From Microbacterium luteolum (GTDB lineage: Bacteria; Actinomycetota; Actinomycetes; Actinomycetales; Microbacteriaceae), in assembly GCF_039533965.1 (NCBI RefSeq), contig NZ_BAAAUN010000001.1:992001-1056000 (forward strand): DNA of 64,000 nt, read 5' to 3'. Shown one piece after another: positions 1 to 7,725 of the stretch. How positions within the stretch are numbered: the first letter of the stretch is position 1; each line of letters begins with the position of its first letter. The notes below the pieces were generated by a model, which did no database searches, was not told the origin of the DNA, and worked only from the letters and a program-made list of their open reading frames with translations. A program made the translations under genes and the position numbers.

Positions 1-84
1 GCCGATCACCTCGTGTCCACGATCGGCGAACTGCAGAGCGAGGGGGAGGCCGATCTTTCCGAGGGCCACGACGGCGATACGCAT
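1..84 (-). CDS. nucleotide-sugar dehydrogenase, N-terminus only (WbpA/WecC type)
   Basis: The visible 28 residues begin MRIAVVALGKIGLPLALQFA, the N-terminal Rossmann strand-loop-helix of UDP-sugar 6-dehydrogenases; the usual GxGyvGlP motif appears here as ALGKIGLP. The gene runs off the left edge, so the catalytic Cys domain is not visible. The family oxidises C6 of a UDP-HexNAc or UDP-Glc to the uronic acid using NAD. It follows the 2-epimerase gene on the same strand with a 107-nt gap. A TAGAAT hexamer 7 nt before the ATG suggests its own leaderless promoter. Context (WbpB, WbpE, WbpD and WbpI-like genes in the same locus) favours a UDP-GlcNAc 6-dehydrogenase, but UDP-ManNAc cannot be excluded. 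Confidence 0.75.
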   Translation of the reverse strand, partial: MRIAVVALGKIGLPLALQFADRGHEVIG

Positions 85-91
85 GAGCGAT

Positions 92-97
92 ATTCTA
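92..97 (-). promoter_or_regulatory. -10 box, leaderless start of the dehydrogenase
   Basis: TAGAAT lies 7 nt upstream of the ATG at 84, so transcription would begin at or next to the start codon. No -35 consensus is evident. Confidence 0.5.
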
Positions 98-191
98 TTG
101 CGCGGATCGAGGGCGGCCTCGCGCTCCGTCGCTCCCCGCCCCCGCGCGCGAACTGTTCAGGGGCCGTGCGCGGAGTGTGCGGACCCTCCGG

Positions 192-1259
192 TCAGCGGCG
201 CTGCTCCGCGAGGACGGTGATGACGCGAGAGGCCGCGTGCCCGTCACCGTACGGCGCCTGGTCCGTGTCGGACGGCCTCGCGCGCGTCACGCCTGCGGCG
301 ATCTCCTGCGCGGTGTTCGCGAGCACGTTCCAGCCGAGCTGCACCGTCTCGACCCATTCGGTCTCGGTCCGCACCGTCGTGCAGGGAACCCGGAGGAGGA
401 ATGCCTCCTTCTGCAGACCGCCGGAGTCGGTGACCACCCCGGCGCTCGAGACGGCGGCGGCGATGAGGTCGGCGTACGCGAGCGGCGCGTGCGAGATGAG
501 CGATCCCTGCGTGAGCGCGATGCCGTGGGTGGCGGCCTTCGCGACGACGCGCGGATGCGCCAGCAGGACGACGGGCTTGTCGAGGCCTGCGAGACCGGCG
601 GCGATCTCGGCCAGGCGCGCGGGGTCGTCGGTGTTCTCGGCGCGGTGGATGGTCGCGACGTAGAACCCGCCCGCCTCGAGGCCGAGCTCCTCGATCAGCG
701 CGGACGGAGCCCCCGCCACCTGGTCACGGACCTCGAACAGCACATCGGTCATGACGTCGCCGACGAGCACGGTGCGCTCGGCGAGCCCCTCGTGCGCAAG
801 ATGCCCCACCGCGACCTCGGTGGGGGCCAGCAGCAGATCCGCCGCGTGATCGGTCAGCACCCGGTTGTGCTCCTCGGGCATCCGACGGTTGAAACTCCGC
901 AGACCCGCCTCGAGATGGGCGACCGGGATGTGCATCTTCACGGCGCTCAGCGCCGCGGCGACGGTGGAGTTGGTGTCGCCGTAGACGAGCACCCAGTCCG
1001 GCCGGTGCTCGTCGAACACGGCGTCGAGGGCCGCCAGCATCGATCCCGTCTGCACGCCGTGCGATCCGCTTCCGACGCCGAGGTGCACGTCGGGCGCTGC
1101 GATCCCCAGGTCTTCGAAGAACACGTCGGAGAGCATCGGGTCGTAGTGCTGACCGGTGTGCACGATGACGTGCTCCACGCCCGCGGCGAGCGCCGCCTTG
1201 TGGATCGGGGCGAGCTTGACGAACTGCGGGCGGGCGCCGACGACGCTGATGATCTTCAC
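192..1259 (-). CDS. wecB: non-hydrolysing UDP-GlcNAc 2-epimerase (WecB/WbpI family)
   Basis: The 355-residue protein has the family's normal length. It shows GARPQFVK at residues 8-15, HTGQHYD at 34-40, GDTNST at 94-99, HLEAGLRS at 115-122 and PEEHNRVLTD at 128-137, plus a C-terminal SGGLQKEAF segment. Enzymes of this family invert C2 of UDP-GlcNAc or of its 3-acetamido uronic-acid derivative in the cytoplasm. It sits between a hexapeptide acyltransferase and a nucleotide-sugar dehydrogenase on the same strand. With WbpB, WbpE and WbpD homologues at 23.8-26.5 kb, a WbpI role (UDP-GlcNAc3NAcA to UDP-ManNAc3NAcA) is as likely as the plain WecB reaction; sequence alone does not settle the substrate. 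The start is GTG, preceded by TAGGCT at a 7-nt spacing. Confidence 0.9.
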   Translation of the reverse strand: MKIISVVGARPQFVKLAPIHKAALAAGVEHVIVHTGQHYDPMLSDVFFEDLGIAAPDVHLGVGSGSHGVQTGSMLAALDAVFDEHRPDWVLVYGDTNSTVAAALSAVKMHIPVAHLEAGLRSFNRRMPEEHNRVLTDHAADLLLAPTEVAVGHLAHEGLAERTVLVGDVMTDVLFEVRDQVAGAPSALIEELGLEAGGFYVATIHRAENTDDPARLAEIAAGLAGLDKPVVLLAHPRVVAKAATHGIALTQGSLISHAPLAYADLIAAAVSSAGVVTDSGGLQKEAFLLRVPCTTVRTETEWVETVQLGWNVLANTAQEIAAGVTRARPSDTDQAPYGDGHAASRVITVLAEQRR

Positions 1260-1266
1260 GGCACCC

Positions 1267-1272
1267 AGCCTA
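1267..1272 (-). promoter_or_regulatory. -10 box, leaderless start of the 2-epimerase
   Basis: TAGGCT lies 7 nt upstream of the GTG start at 1259, with no Shine-Dalgarno sequence between them. Confidence 0.45.
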
Positions 1273-1295
1273 GAGCGGGCCGTTCCGGCTTCGAC

Positions 1296-1766
1296 TCAGT
1301 CGGCGAAACGGCGGGCGGCGTCGGGGAAGACACGGGCGGGAACCCCCCGGAGAACGCTGTACGGCGGAGCGACCGTGTTCTCGGTGACGACGGCACCGGC
1401 CGCCACGACGCTGTGATGACCGATGTCCGCGCCCATGAGGACGACGGCGTTCGCGCCGATGTGCACGTTCCGGCCGATGCTGCTCGATGCCCGCTGGATG
1501 TCGCGGGCGCGCTCGCTGACGCATCGCTCCACGGTCGAGTGCGTGTAGATCTGCACACCGGCGGAGATGTCGCAGCCGTCGCCGATCACGAGTCCGCCGC
1601 TGCCGTCGATGACGGTGAACGCCCCGATCCAGACGTCGTCGCCGATCTCGGGCTCACCGACGATCCACGCGTGCGGATTGAATCTGTTGGACGCGATCCC
1701 GTGCCACGAGGGGACCTCCTGGTTCGGCGACTCAGCGGGTTCTCTCACGGTTCGGCGCACCTCCAT
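1296..1766 (-). CDS. left-handed beta-helix (hexapeptide) acyltransferase
   Basis: The 156-residue protein carries repeated hexapeptides such as IGDDVW, IGDGCD, IGRNVH and IGANAV, and ends with the GVPARVF motif typical of maltose/galactoside O-acetyltransferase relatives. It probably moves an acetyl group from acetyl-CoA to a sugar or nucleotide sugar. It precedes the 2-epimerase by 36 nt and probably forms an operon with it. The ATG at 1766 is preceded by TATCAT at a 5-nt spacing, consistent with a leaderless transcript; a downstream GTG at residue 7 is an alternative start. Acceptor and exact role are unknown. Confidence 0.8.
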   Translation of the reverse strand: MEVRRTVREPAESPNQEVPSWHGIASNRFNPHAWIVGEPEIGDDVWIGAFTVIDGSGGLVIGDGCDISAGVQIYTHSTVERCVSERARDIQRASSSIGRNVHIGANAVVLMGADIGHHSVVAAGAVVTENTVAPPYSVLRGVPARVFPDAARRFAD

Positions 1767-1770
1767 CCCA

Positions 1771-1777
1771 TATGATA
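1771..1777. promoter_or_regulatory. overlapping divergent -10 boxes
   Basis: The near-palindromic TATGATA reads as TATGAT on the plus strand (1771-1776, towards the SDR gene) and as TATCAT on the minus strand (1777-1772, towards the acyltransferase gene). Both are strong sigma-A-like -10 hexamers sharing five base pairs. This would fire both halves of the left glycan block; the plus transcript would have a leader of roughly 57 nt. Confidence 0.5.
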
Positions 1778-1839
1778 CTTAGCAGTCTGCCCGCTTCCGT
1801 GCTGCCACGGGAGCTCGATAACGAGAGAACTCGAAATCC

Positions 1840-2805
1840 ATGTCTGTGCGTTCAAAATCCATCCTGGTCACCGGCGGCGCCGGCTTCATCGGGAGCCACC
1901 TGGTCGATCGACTCATCCGTGACGAGCCCCGGCGGATCACCGTCGTGGACAACTTCTTCCTCGGCAGCATGGACAACCTCGCGGAGGCGAAGGCTGCTCG
2001 CCCCGACATCGACATCATCCGTCTCGATGCCGCCGACCTCGCCGCGATGCAGGACGTCGTCACGACCCATGAGATCGACACCGTCTTCGACCTCGCAGTG
2101 ATCCCCCTGCCGACGTCGCTCACCTACCCGGCCTGGACGGTGCAGACGAACGTCGGCATCGCCACGACCTTCTGTGAGATCGCGCGCCGCGGTCTCGTGG
2201 AGCGCCTGATCCACGTCTCCAGCTCCGAGGCCTACGGCTCCGCGCGCTACATCCCGATGGACGAGGGGCATCCGCACGACGCGATCACGCCCTACGCGGC
2301 GAGCAAGTCCGCCGCGGACCACATCATCGAGTCCTACGTGCAGACCTTCGGGATCGATGCCACGGTGATCCGGCCGTTCAACAACATCGGCCCGCGCCAG
2401 AACCCCGGCTCCTACGCCGGGATCGTGCCGATCATCGTCCGCCGCGTGCTCGACGGCGTGCCGATCGAGATCTTCGGCGACGGGGAGCAGACCCGTGACT
2501 TCATCTTCGCCAAGGACAGCGCCGACCTCATCGCCCAGGTGCACGACTCCGACGCATGCCGCGGCAAGGTGCTCAACCTGGCCACCGGCGTCGAGACCAC
2601 GGTGAACGAGCTGGTCTCACGGATCCTCGGCATCATGGGACGACCCGATCACCCGGTCGTCCACACGGCTGAGCGTCCCGGTGACGTCCGCCGCCACCTC
2701 GCGGACGTGTCGCAGCTGGAGTCGCTCCTGGGTCACCAGTCCCCGCGCCTCACCGACGACGCGCTCGGCCAGACCGTCGAGTGGTACACCTCGGTCCTGT
2801 CATGA
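1840..2805 (+). CDS. NAD-dependent sugar epimerase/dehydratase (SDR, LegB-like)
   Basis: This 321-residue extended SDR has the nucleotide-binding GGAGFIG at residues 12-18 and the catalytic Tyr152/Lys156 in YAASK. The residues before the Tyr read SSSEAYG (127-133). A Ser/Thr followed by an acidic residue at this place is characteristic of 4,6-dehydratases rather than simple 4-epimerases, and the flanking IPMDEGHP and RPFNNIGPRQ segments resemble the LegB-type UDP-GlcNAc 4,6-dehydratase group. It is followed by an aminotransferase with a 4-nt ATGA overlap, the classic pair for making a 4-amino-4,6-dideoxy sugar. Substrate is inferred, not shown; a 4-epimerase activity remains possible. Confidence 0.82.
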   Translation: MSVRSKSILVTGGAGFIGSHLVDRLIRDEPRRITVVDNFFLGSMDNLAEAKAARPDIDIIRLDAADLAAMQDVVTTHEIDTVFDLAVIPLPTSLTYPAWTVQTNVGIATTFCEIARRGLVERLIHVSSSEAYGSARYIPMDEGHPHDAITPYAASKSAADHIIESYVQTFGIDATVIRPFNNIGPRQNPGSYAGIVPIIVRRVLDGVPIEIFGDGEQTRDFIFAKDSADLIAQVHDSDACRGKVLNLATGVETTVNELVSRILGIMGRPDHPVVHTAERPGDVRRHLADVSQLESLLGHQSPRLTDDALGQTVEWYTSVLS

Positions 2806-3914
2806 GGCTCAACATCCCGCTGACCGGCGCCCCGGAGGTCGACGCGGTCCGCGAGGTCATCGAGTCCGGCTATCTGACGCAGGGTGCGAAGACGGCGGCG
2901 TTCGAGGACGCGGTGCGCGGTTACACCGCCGCCCGCCACGCCGCGGCCGTCAGCTCTGCCACGACGGGTCTGCATCTCGCCCTCGTCGCTCTGGGCGTCC
3001 AGCCCGGAGACGAGGTCGTGATCCCGGGCTTCAGCTTCCCCGCGACGGCGAACGCCGTGATCCAGCAGGGCGCCACGCCTGTGTTCGTCGACATCGACGA
3101 GGCGACGTTCAACCTCGACCCCGCACTCCTCGACGCGGCGGTCACCGACCGGACCCGCGCCATCATGCCGGTGCACGCCTTCGGGCTCTGCGCGGACATG
3201 GACGCCATCAACGCCGTCGCCGCGCGGCACGACCTGCCGGTGCTGGAGGACGCTGCCTGCGCGCTCGGCGGCACGTACGGGGGCCGTCACGCCGGCACGC
3301 TCGGCACCGCCGGCGTCTATTCGTTCCACCCCCGCAAGATCATCACGACCGCCGAGGGCGGGATGATCACGACCGACGACGACGAGCTCGCGAAGCGCAT
3401 CGCCGTGCTGCGCGCGCACGGCGCCGTCCGCGGCGAGCTGTACATGGAGTTCGTCGAGGCGGGCTTCAACTACCGGCTCAGCGACGTCCACGCGGCCATC
3501 GGCCTCGCCCAGATGACCCGCATCGACGACATCGTCTCCGGTCGCCGGCGCGCGGCATCCGAGCTCACGAGCCGCGTCTCCGGCATCGAGGGCGTGCAGG
3601 TCCCGACGGAACCCGCGGGCACCGCGCACACCTTCCAGTCGTACGTCGTCCTCCTCGACGACCGCATCGACCGCGACGAGGTCATCCGCCGCATGCGCAC
3701 GCGCGACATCGAGACGACGCTGGGGACCTACGGCATGCACCTGCAGCCGTACTTCCGCGAGCGGTTCGGCATCCCGGACGAGGCGCTCCCGCACACGACC
3801 CGCGCGCACCATCAGGCACTCACCCTGCCCCTGTATCCGCAGCTGACCGAGGACGACATGGATGCGATCGCCGACGCGCTGCGGCTGAGCATCGAGGAGA
3901 GCACGACGCGATGA
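2802..3914 (+). CDS. DegT/DnrJ/EryC1/StrS sugar aminotransferase (first copy)
   Basis: The 370-residue PLP enzyme has its Schiff-base Lys at 179 in FHPRKIITTAEGG, with VEDAAC-type (LEDAAC) and SSATTGLHLA segments of the cofactor pocket. It transfers an amino group from glutamate to a keto-sugar nucleotide. The ATG at 2802 overlaps the preceding stop by four bases, and its own stop overlaps the next start in the same way, so the whole operon is translationally coupled. The upstream dehydratase predicts a 4-keto-6-deoxy-HexNAc substrate. A second, more WbpE-like aminotransferase lies at 24.8-25.9 kb, so the two probably make different amino groups. Confidence 0.88.
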   Translation: MRLNIPLTGAPEVDAVREVIESGYLTQGAKTAAFEDAVRGYTAARHAAAVSSATTGLHLALVALGVQPGDEVVIPGFSFPATANAVIQQGATPVFVDIDEATFNLDPALLDAAVTDRTRAIMPVHAFGLCADMDAINAVAARHDLPVLEDAACALGGTYGGRHAGTLGTAGVYSFHPRKIITTAEGGMITTDDDELAKRIAVLRAHGAVRGELYMEFVEAGFNYRLSDVHAAIGLAQMTRIDDIVSGRRRAASELTSRVSGIEGVQVPTEPAGTAHTFQSYVVLLDDRIDRDEVIRRMRTRDIETTLGTYGMHLQPYFRERFGIPDEALPHTTRAHHQALTLPLYPQLTEDDMDAIADALRLSIEESTTR

Positions 3915-4543
3915 CCCGACCTGACGTCACGATCGTCGACTACGGCGTGGGGAACCTCGGCTCGCTGCGCAACGCGCTGGCCAAGGTCGGGCGCTCCTCC
4001 GAGGTGACCAGCGACCCGCAGACCGTCATCGATGCCGCACGCATCATCCTCCCCGGCGTCGGCTCCTTCGACCACGCGGTCGACCGATTGACGGAGACCG
4101 GCCTCGGCGAGGCCGTCGTGACCGCGGCTCGCGAGAAGGGCACGCCACTCGCGGGCGTGTGCCTGGGCATGCAGCTGATCATGGACGGCAGCGACGAGGG
4201 CGAACGCCCAGGGCTGGGGCTGATCCCCGGACGGGCCCACCGCTTCCCCGAGGAGTTCGACGGCTCGCGCCTGCTCGTCCCGCACATGGGATGGAGCGCG
4301 GCCGTCGCGGCGAAGCCGTCGCGCCTCGCGCCGTCCCTGGGCGACGGCGGACGGTTCTACTTCGTCCATTCCTACGCCGTCACCCCCGATGACGAAGCCG
4401 ATGTCCTCACGTGGACCGAATACGGCGAGCGCTACGCGTCGTCCGTGGAGCGCGACAACGTGATCGGGATCCAATTCCACCCCGAGAAGAGCCACCGCTT
4501 CGGACTCGCGCTTCTCGGCGAGTTCGCGGTGGCGGAGGCCTGA
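3911..4543 (+). CDS. HisH-like glutaminase subunit (WbuY type)
   Basis: This 210-residue class I glutamine amidotransferase has the nucleophile Cys84 in GVCLGMQ and the His/Glu pair in FHPEKS near residue 193, plus an intact PGVGSFDHA oxyanion segment. It should hydrolyse glutamine and pass ammonia to its HisF-like partner. Standard imidazole-glycerol-phosphate synthase is ruled out by context: no his genes are nearby, and the partner lacks the HisF catalytic residue and is fused to a sugar amidotransferase. The gene is coupled by ATGA to the aminotransferase and by TGATG to the fusion gene, consistent with a stoichiometric complex. Confidence 0.9.
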   Translation: MTRPDVTIVDYGVGNLGSLRNALAKVGRSSEVTSDPQTVIDAARIILPGVGSFDHAVDRLTETGLGEAVVTAAREKGTPLAGVCLGMQLIMDGSDEGERPGLGLIPGRAHRFPEEFDGSRLLVPHMGWSAAVAAKPSRLAPSLGDGGRFYFVHSYAVTPDDEADVLTWTEYGERYASSVERDNVIGIQFHPEKSHRFGLALLGEFAVAEA

Positions 4544-6528
4544 TGCACGTCTATCCCCGGCTGATCCCCGTCCTGCTCCTCGAGGGCGACCGCCTCGTGA
4601 AGACCAAGGGCTTCGAAGATCCCCGCTACGTCGGCGACCCGGTCAACGTCATCAGCATCTTCAACGACCTCGAGGTCGATGAACTGGTGATCCTCGACAT
4701 CGGCGCGGCGAAGAGCAGGGTCCCGGCGCGGATGGAGCTGCTGAACCGGATCGCCACCGAGGCGTTCATCCCGCTCGCCTACGGCGGCGGCGTCGAGACC
4801 GCTGCGCAGGCGCAGGCGATCATCGCCGCGGGCTTCGAGAAGATCATCGTCAACACGGCGCTGATCACGCACCCCGATGCCGTCCGCGAGATGGTCCGCG
4901 CCCTCGGATCGCAGGCGATCGTCGCGAGTCTCGACGTGCGCGGCACCGAGGACGGCTACGTCGTCCACACCGGCGGAGGAGCGGATGCCGCGGCCTTCAC
5001 GGTCGACGAGTGGGTCGCACTGGCCACCGACGTCGGGGTCGGCGAGATCCTCGTCACGAACATCGACCACGAGGGCACTCGCGAGGGCATCGACCTCGAC
5101 CTCGTCCGTGCGGTGGCAGCGACGGCGACGGTGCCGGTGATCGCCCACGGCGGTGTCGGCGGACGAACCGACCTCGTCGCGCCGATCGAGCACGCGGGGG
5201 CATCAGCCGTCGCCGCCGGCACGGCGTTCGTCATGCAGTCCGGGCGCGAGAGCGTGCTCATCAACTACCCGACGCGTCCGCAGATCGACGCGCTCTTCGG
5301 CCACCTCTTCGACGGGCGCGGGGAACCCATCGCCGCGCAGCAGTTCGGCCGCGAGTTCGATGCGGCCACGTCCGATGAGTTCCTGAGCTCGCCGAACGTG
5401 TGCCGCCGATGCATCATCACCTCCGACGTGCCCGGCGCGGCCTTCGACGCCGACGGCGTCTGCTACTACTGCCACCTGCACGACTCGCTCGACAAGCAGT
5501 ACCCGATCGGGGTCGAGAGCGAGAAGGCGCTCGACAAGTTCGTCGCCGAGCTCAAGGCGGCGGGCCGCGGCAAGAAGTATGACTGCATCATGGGGGTGAG
5601 CGGCGGCACGGACTCGTCCTACCTCGCGCACCTGCTCGTCAAGAAGGGCGTGCGCCCGCTGGCCGTGCACTTCGACAACACCTGGAACTCCCCCACGGCG
5701 ACGTCGAACATCTTCGCGGTGCTCGACAAGCTCGGCGTGGACCTCGAGACGTACGTGGTGGACAACGCGGAGTACGACGACATCTACCGCTCGTTCATGC
5801 TCGCGGGCGTCAAGGACATCGAGGCGCCGACCGACATCGGCTTCATGGGCGTGCTGTATCGCGCTGCCGAGAAGCACGGCATCCGCCACATCGTCGAAGG
5901 CCACTCATTCCGCACCGAGGGCATCTCCCCCATGGGTTGGCTGTACATGGACGGCGGCTACATCAAGGGCGTCCACAAGCTCTTCGGCACGGTGCCGATG
6001 AAGACCTATCCGAACCTCGACTTCGCGAACTTCGTCAAGTGGTCGGCGTTCAGCCGGATCCAGCGCACCCGCCCGCTCTACTGGATCGACTACAACAAGG
6101 AAGACGCGAAGCGCTTCCTCGCCGACGAGTACGGCTGGCAGTGGTACGGCGGCCACCACCTGGAGAACCGCTTCACCGCGTTCTACCACACGTACTTCCT
6201 GCCGACCCGCTTCGGGATCAACTTCCGTCAGATCGAGCTCTCCGCGCTGGTGCGCTCGGGGCAGATGGACCGGAGGCTCGCTGCCGCGCAGTTCATCGAG
6301 CCGCGCCACGGCGACCCCGAGCTCATCGCGATGGTGAAGAAGCGCATCGGCTTCGACGACGCGGGCTTCGAGCACATCATGACGATGCCGAAGAAGGACT
6401 ACACGGACTATCCGACGTACAAGCGGCGGTTCGAGCTGCTCCGTCCGTTCTTCTGGCTCATGTGGAAGCTCGACCGCGTCCCCAAGAGCTTCTATGTGAA
6501 GTTCTGCATCCCGCGCAAGAAGCGATGA
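4543..6528 (+). CDS. fused HisF-like (WbuZ) and N-acetyl sugar amidotransferase (WbuX/WbpG) protein
   Basis: One 661-residue reading frame joins two proteins normally encoded separately. Residues 1 to about 255 are a HisF-like barrel starting MHVYPRLIPVLLLEGDRLVK. The catalytic Asp of HisF near residue 11 is replaced in PVLLLEG, as in the WbuZ subgroup, which acts as an ammonia tunnel. From about 285 onward is a WbpG/PseA-type ATP pyrophosphatase amidotransferase: zinc-type pairs C287/C290 and C307/C310, then a PP-loop SGGTDSS at 353-359. Known relatives activate the carbonyl of an N-acetyl group and convert it to acetamidino with ammonia from HisH. The ATG at 4543 is chosen because it overlaps the HisH stop (TGATG). 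No stop or frame change lies in the linker. Confidence 0.9.
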   Translation: MHVYPRLIPVLLLEGDRLVKTKGFEDPRYVGDPVNVISIFNDLEVDELVILDIGAAKSRVPARMELLNRIATEAFIPLAYGGGVETAAQAQAIIAAGFEKIIVNTALITHPDAVREMVRALGSQAIVASLDVRGTEDGYVVHTGGGADAAAFTVDEWVALATDVGVGEILVTNIDHEGTREGIDLDLVRAVAATATVPVIAHGGVGGRTDLVAPIEHAGASAVAAGTAFVMQSGRESVLINYPTRPQIDALFGHLFDGRGEPIAAQQFGREFDAATSDEFLSSPNVCRRCIITSDVPGAAFDADGVCYYCHLHDSLDKQYPIGVESEKALDKFVAELKAAGRGKKYDCIMGVSGGTDSSYLAHLLVKKGVRPLAVHFDNTWNSPTATSNIFAVLDKLGVDLETYVVDNAEYDDIYRSFMLAGVKDIEAPTDIGFMGVLYRAAEKHGIRHIVEGHSFRTEGISPMGWLYMDGGYIKGVHKLFGTVPMKTYPNLDFANFVKWSAFSRIQRTRPLYWIDYNKEDAKRFLADEYGWQWYGGHHLENRFTAFYHTYFLPTRFGINFRQIELSALVRSGQMDRRLAAAQFIEPRHGDPELIAMVKKRIGFDDAGFEHIMTMPKKDYTDYPTYKRRFELLRPFFWLMWKLDRVPKSFYVKFCIPRKKR

Positions 6529-7700
6529 TGACCGCGTCGACGTCGGTGGTCTTCCGGCGCCAGCAGGCGCTCCTGCGCACGCTGTACTGGGTGCTGAAGC
6601 CTTTCGCGCTGTTCACGAGGCGGATCGACTGGGTCGTCGGCCCCGAGGACATCGCGCTGATGGCGACGCACATCGCTGAGGCGCTGCCGAACAGCTACAC
6701 CGCGATCCATGCGAGGAATCCGTTCTACGCGGTGGAGTACGACGCCGTGATCCAGACCTCCTCCACCGCCCTCGGGGGCCGTCTCGCGACGTGGCGCCGT
6801 CTGTACGGCGGTCCGATCCTGCTGGCCTGGCTGGTCAATCGCGCACGCGGCTTCATCTACGTCGGCGGAGGCGCCTTCCTCGAAGGCCACCATGACGAGC
6901 GCGAGTTCGAGTTCGCGTTCATCCGGAGCCGCGGTCGACGCCTCGTCTGCTACTTCACCGGCAACGACATCCGCTCGCCGCGCCTGTCCGTGACGCGCGC
7001 CGAGGAGACGGGTCGCCCGAACATCGGATCCGTGCTCGTCACGATCGATCCGGCATTCGCCGCCCCGGAGTACGATCGGGCGCGCCGGCTGCGGGCGGAG
7101 GTCGCTGAGCGGCATGCGGAGGCGATCTTCAATGCCCGCAACGATCAACTCTCCTACCTCGAGGGGCACACCCACCCGTTCCTGTACTTCTACCCGGATG
7201 AGCAGTTCGTCGACGCCACGGACAAGTTCGAAGCCCCCGAGCGGATCGTCGTCGTGCACGCACCCTCCAATCCCCTGCTCAAGGGGACGGATGTCGTGCG
7301 CGAGGTCATGGCCCGGATCACGCAGTCCCACCCGCAGGTCGAGTACCGCGAGCTGATCGGCGTGCCGCACGAGCAGGTGCTCGCCGCGCTCGACGAGGCG
7401 CACATCGCGCTCAACGAGTTCTACGCCTCGGTGCCCGGCGTCTTCGGTGTCGAGGCCATGGCGCGCCGCTGCGTGCTCGTCACGAGCGCGCGCTTCGCGG
7501 ATGAGCCGGACCTGGGCGAAGACGCCGACGACGCCTGGGTGATCGCGGACGTCGACTCGCTGCACGACGAGCTGCGGACAGTGCTCGCGCACCCCGCGGA
7601 GATGGCGGCGCAGGCCGAACGAGGGTGGAACTGGGCGAAGCGGCATGCCTCGGCGTCCGCCTCGACGAAAGCGCTGAATCAGGCTCTGTCGGAAGCCTGA
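6525..7700 (+). CDS. glycosyltransferase, GT-B fold (group 1-like)
   Basis: The 391-residue protein has a C-terminal half with VVHAPSNPLLKGTD (around residue 245) and an EAMARRCVLVTS segment typical of GT4-like donor-binding domains; a Gly-rich FIYVGGGAFLEG loop lies in the N-terminal half. It shares the HAPSNP..KGT signature with the three paralogous glycosyltransferases at 13.8-18.6 kb but is clearly more distant. The ATG at 6525 overlaps the fusion gene's stop (ATGA), tying it to the amidino-sugar operon, so it may transfer that sugar. Donor and acceptor are unknown. Confidence 0.75.
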   Translation: MMTASTSVVFRRQQALLRTLYWVLKPFALFTRRIDWVVGPEDIALMATHIAEALPNSYTAIHARNPFYAVEYDAVIQTSSTALGGRLATWRRLYGGPILLAWLVNRARGFIYVGGGAFLEGHHDEREFEFAFIRSRGRRLVCYFTGNDIRSPRLSVTRAEETGRPNIGSVLVTIDPAFAAPEYDRARRLRAEVAERHAEAIFNARNDQLSYLEGHTHPFLYFYPDEQFVDATDKFEAPERIVVVHAPSNPLLKGTDVVREVMARITQSHPQVEYRELIGVPHEQVLAALDEAHIALNEFYASVPGVFGVEAMARRCVLVTSARFADEPDLGEDADDAWVIADVDSLHDELRTVLAHPAEMAAQAERGWNWAKRHASASASTKALNQALSEA

Positions 7701-7725
7701 ACGTCGACGAGGAGGAGGAACAGGG

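Noticed and set aside
1840..3914. Legionaminic or pseudaminic acid pathway
   Set aside because: The dehydratase/aminotransferase pair resembles its first steps, but no nonulosonate synthase or CMP-sugar synthetase is present in the window.
4411..4542. An upstream start for the fusion protein
   Set aside because: The extra 44 codons overlap the HisH coding sequence in another frame and show no HisF similarity; the ATG at 4543 fits the TGATG junction.
3911..6528. Histidine biosynthesis genes hisH and hisF
   Set aside because: No other his genes are present, the barrel lacks the HisF catalytic Asp, and it is fused to a sugar amidotransferase.
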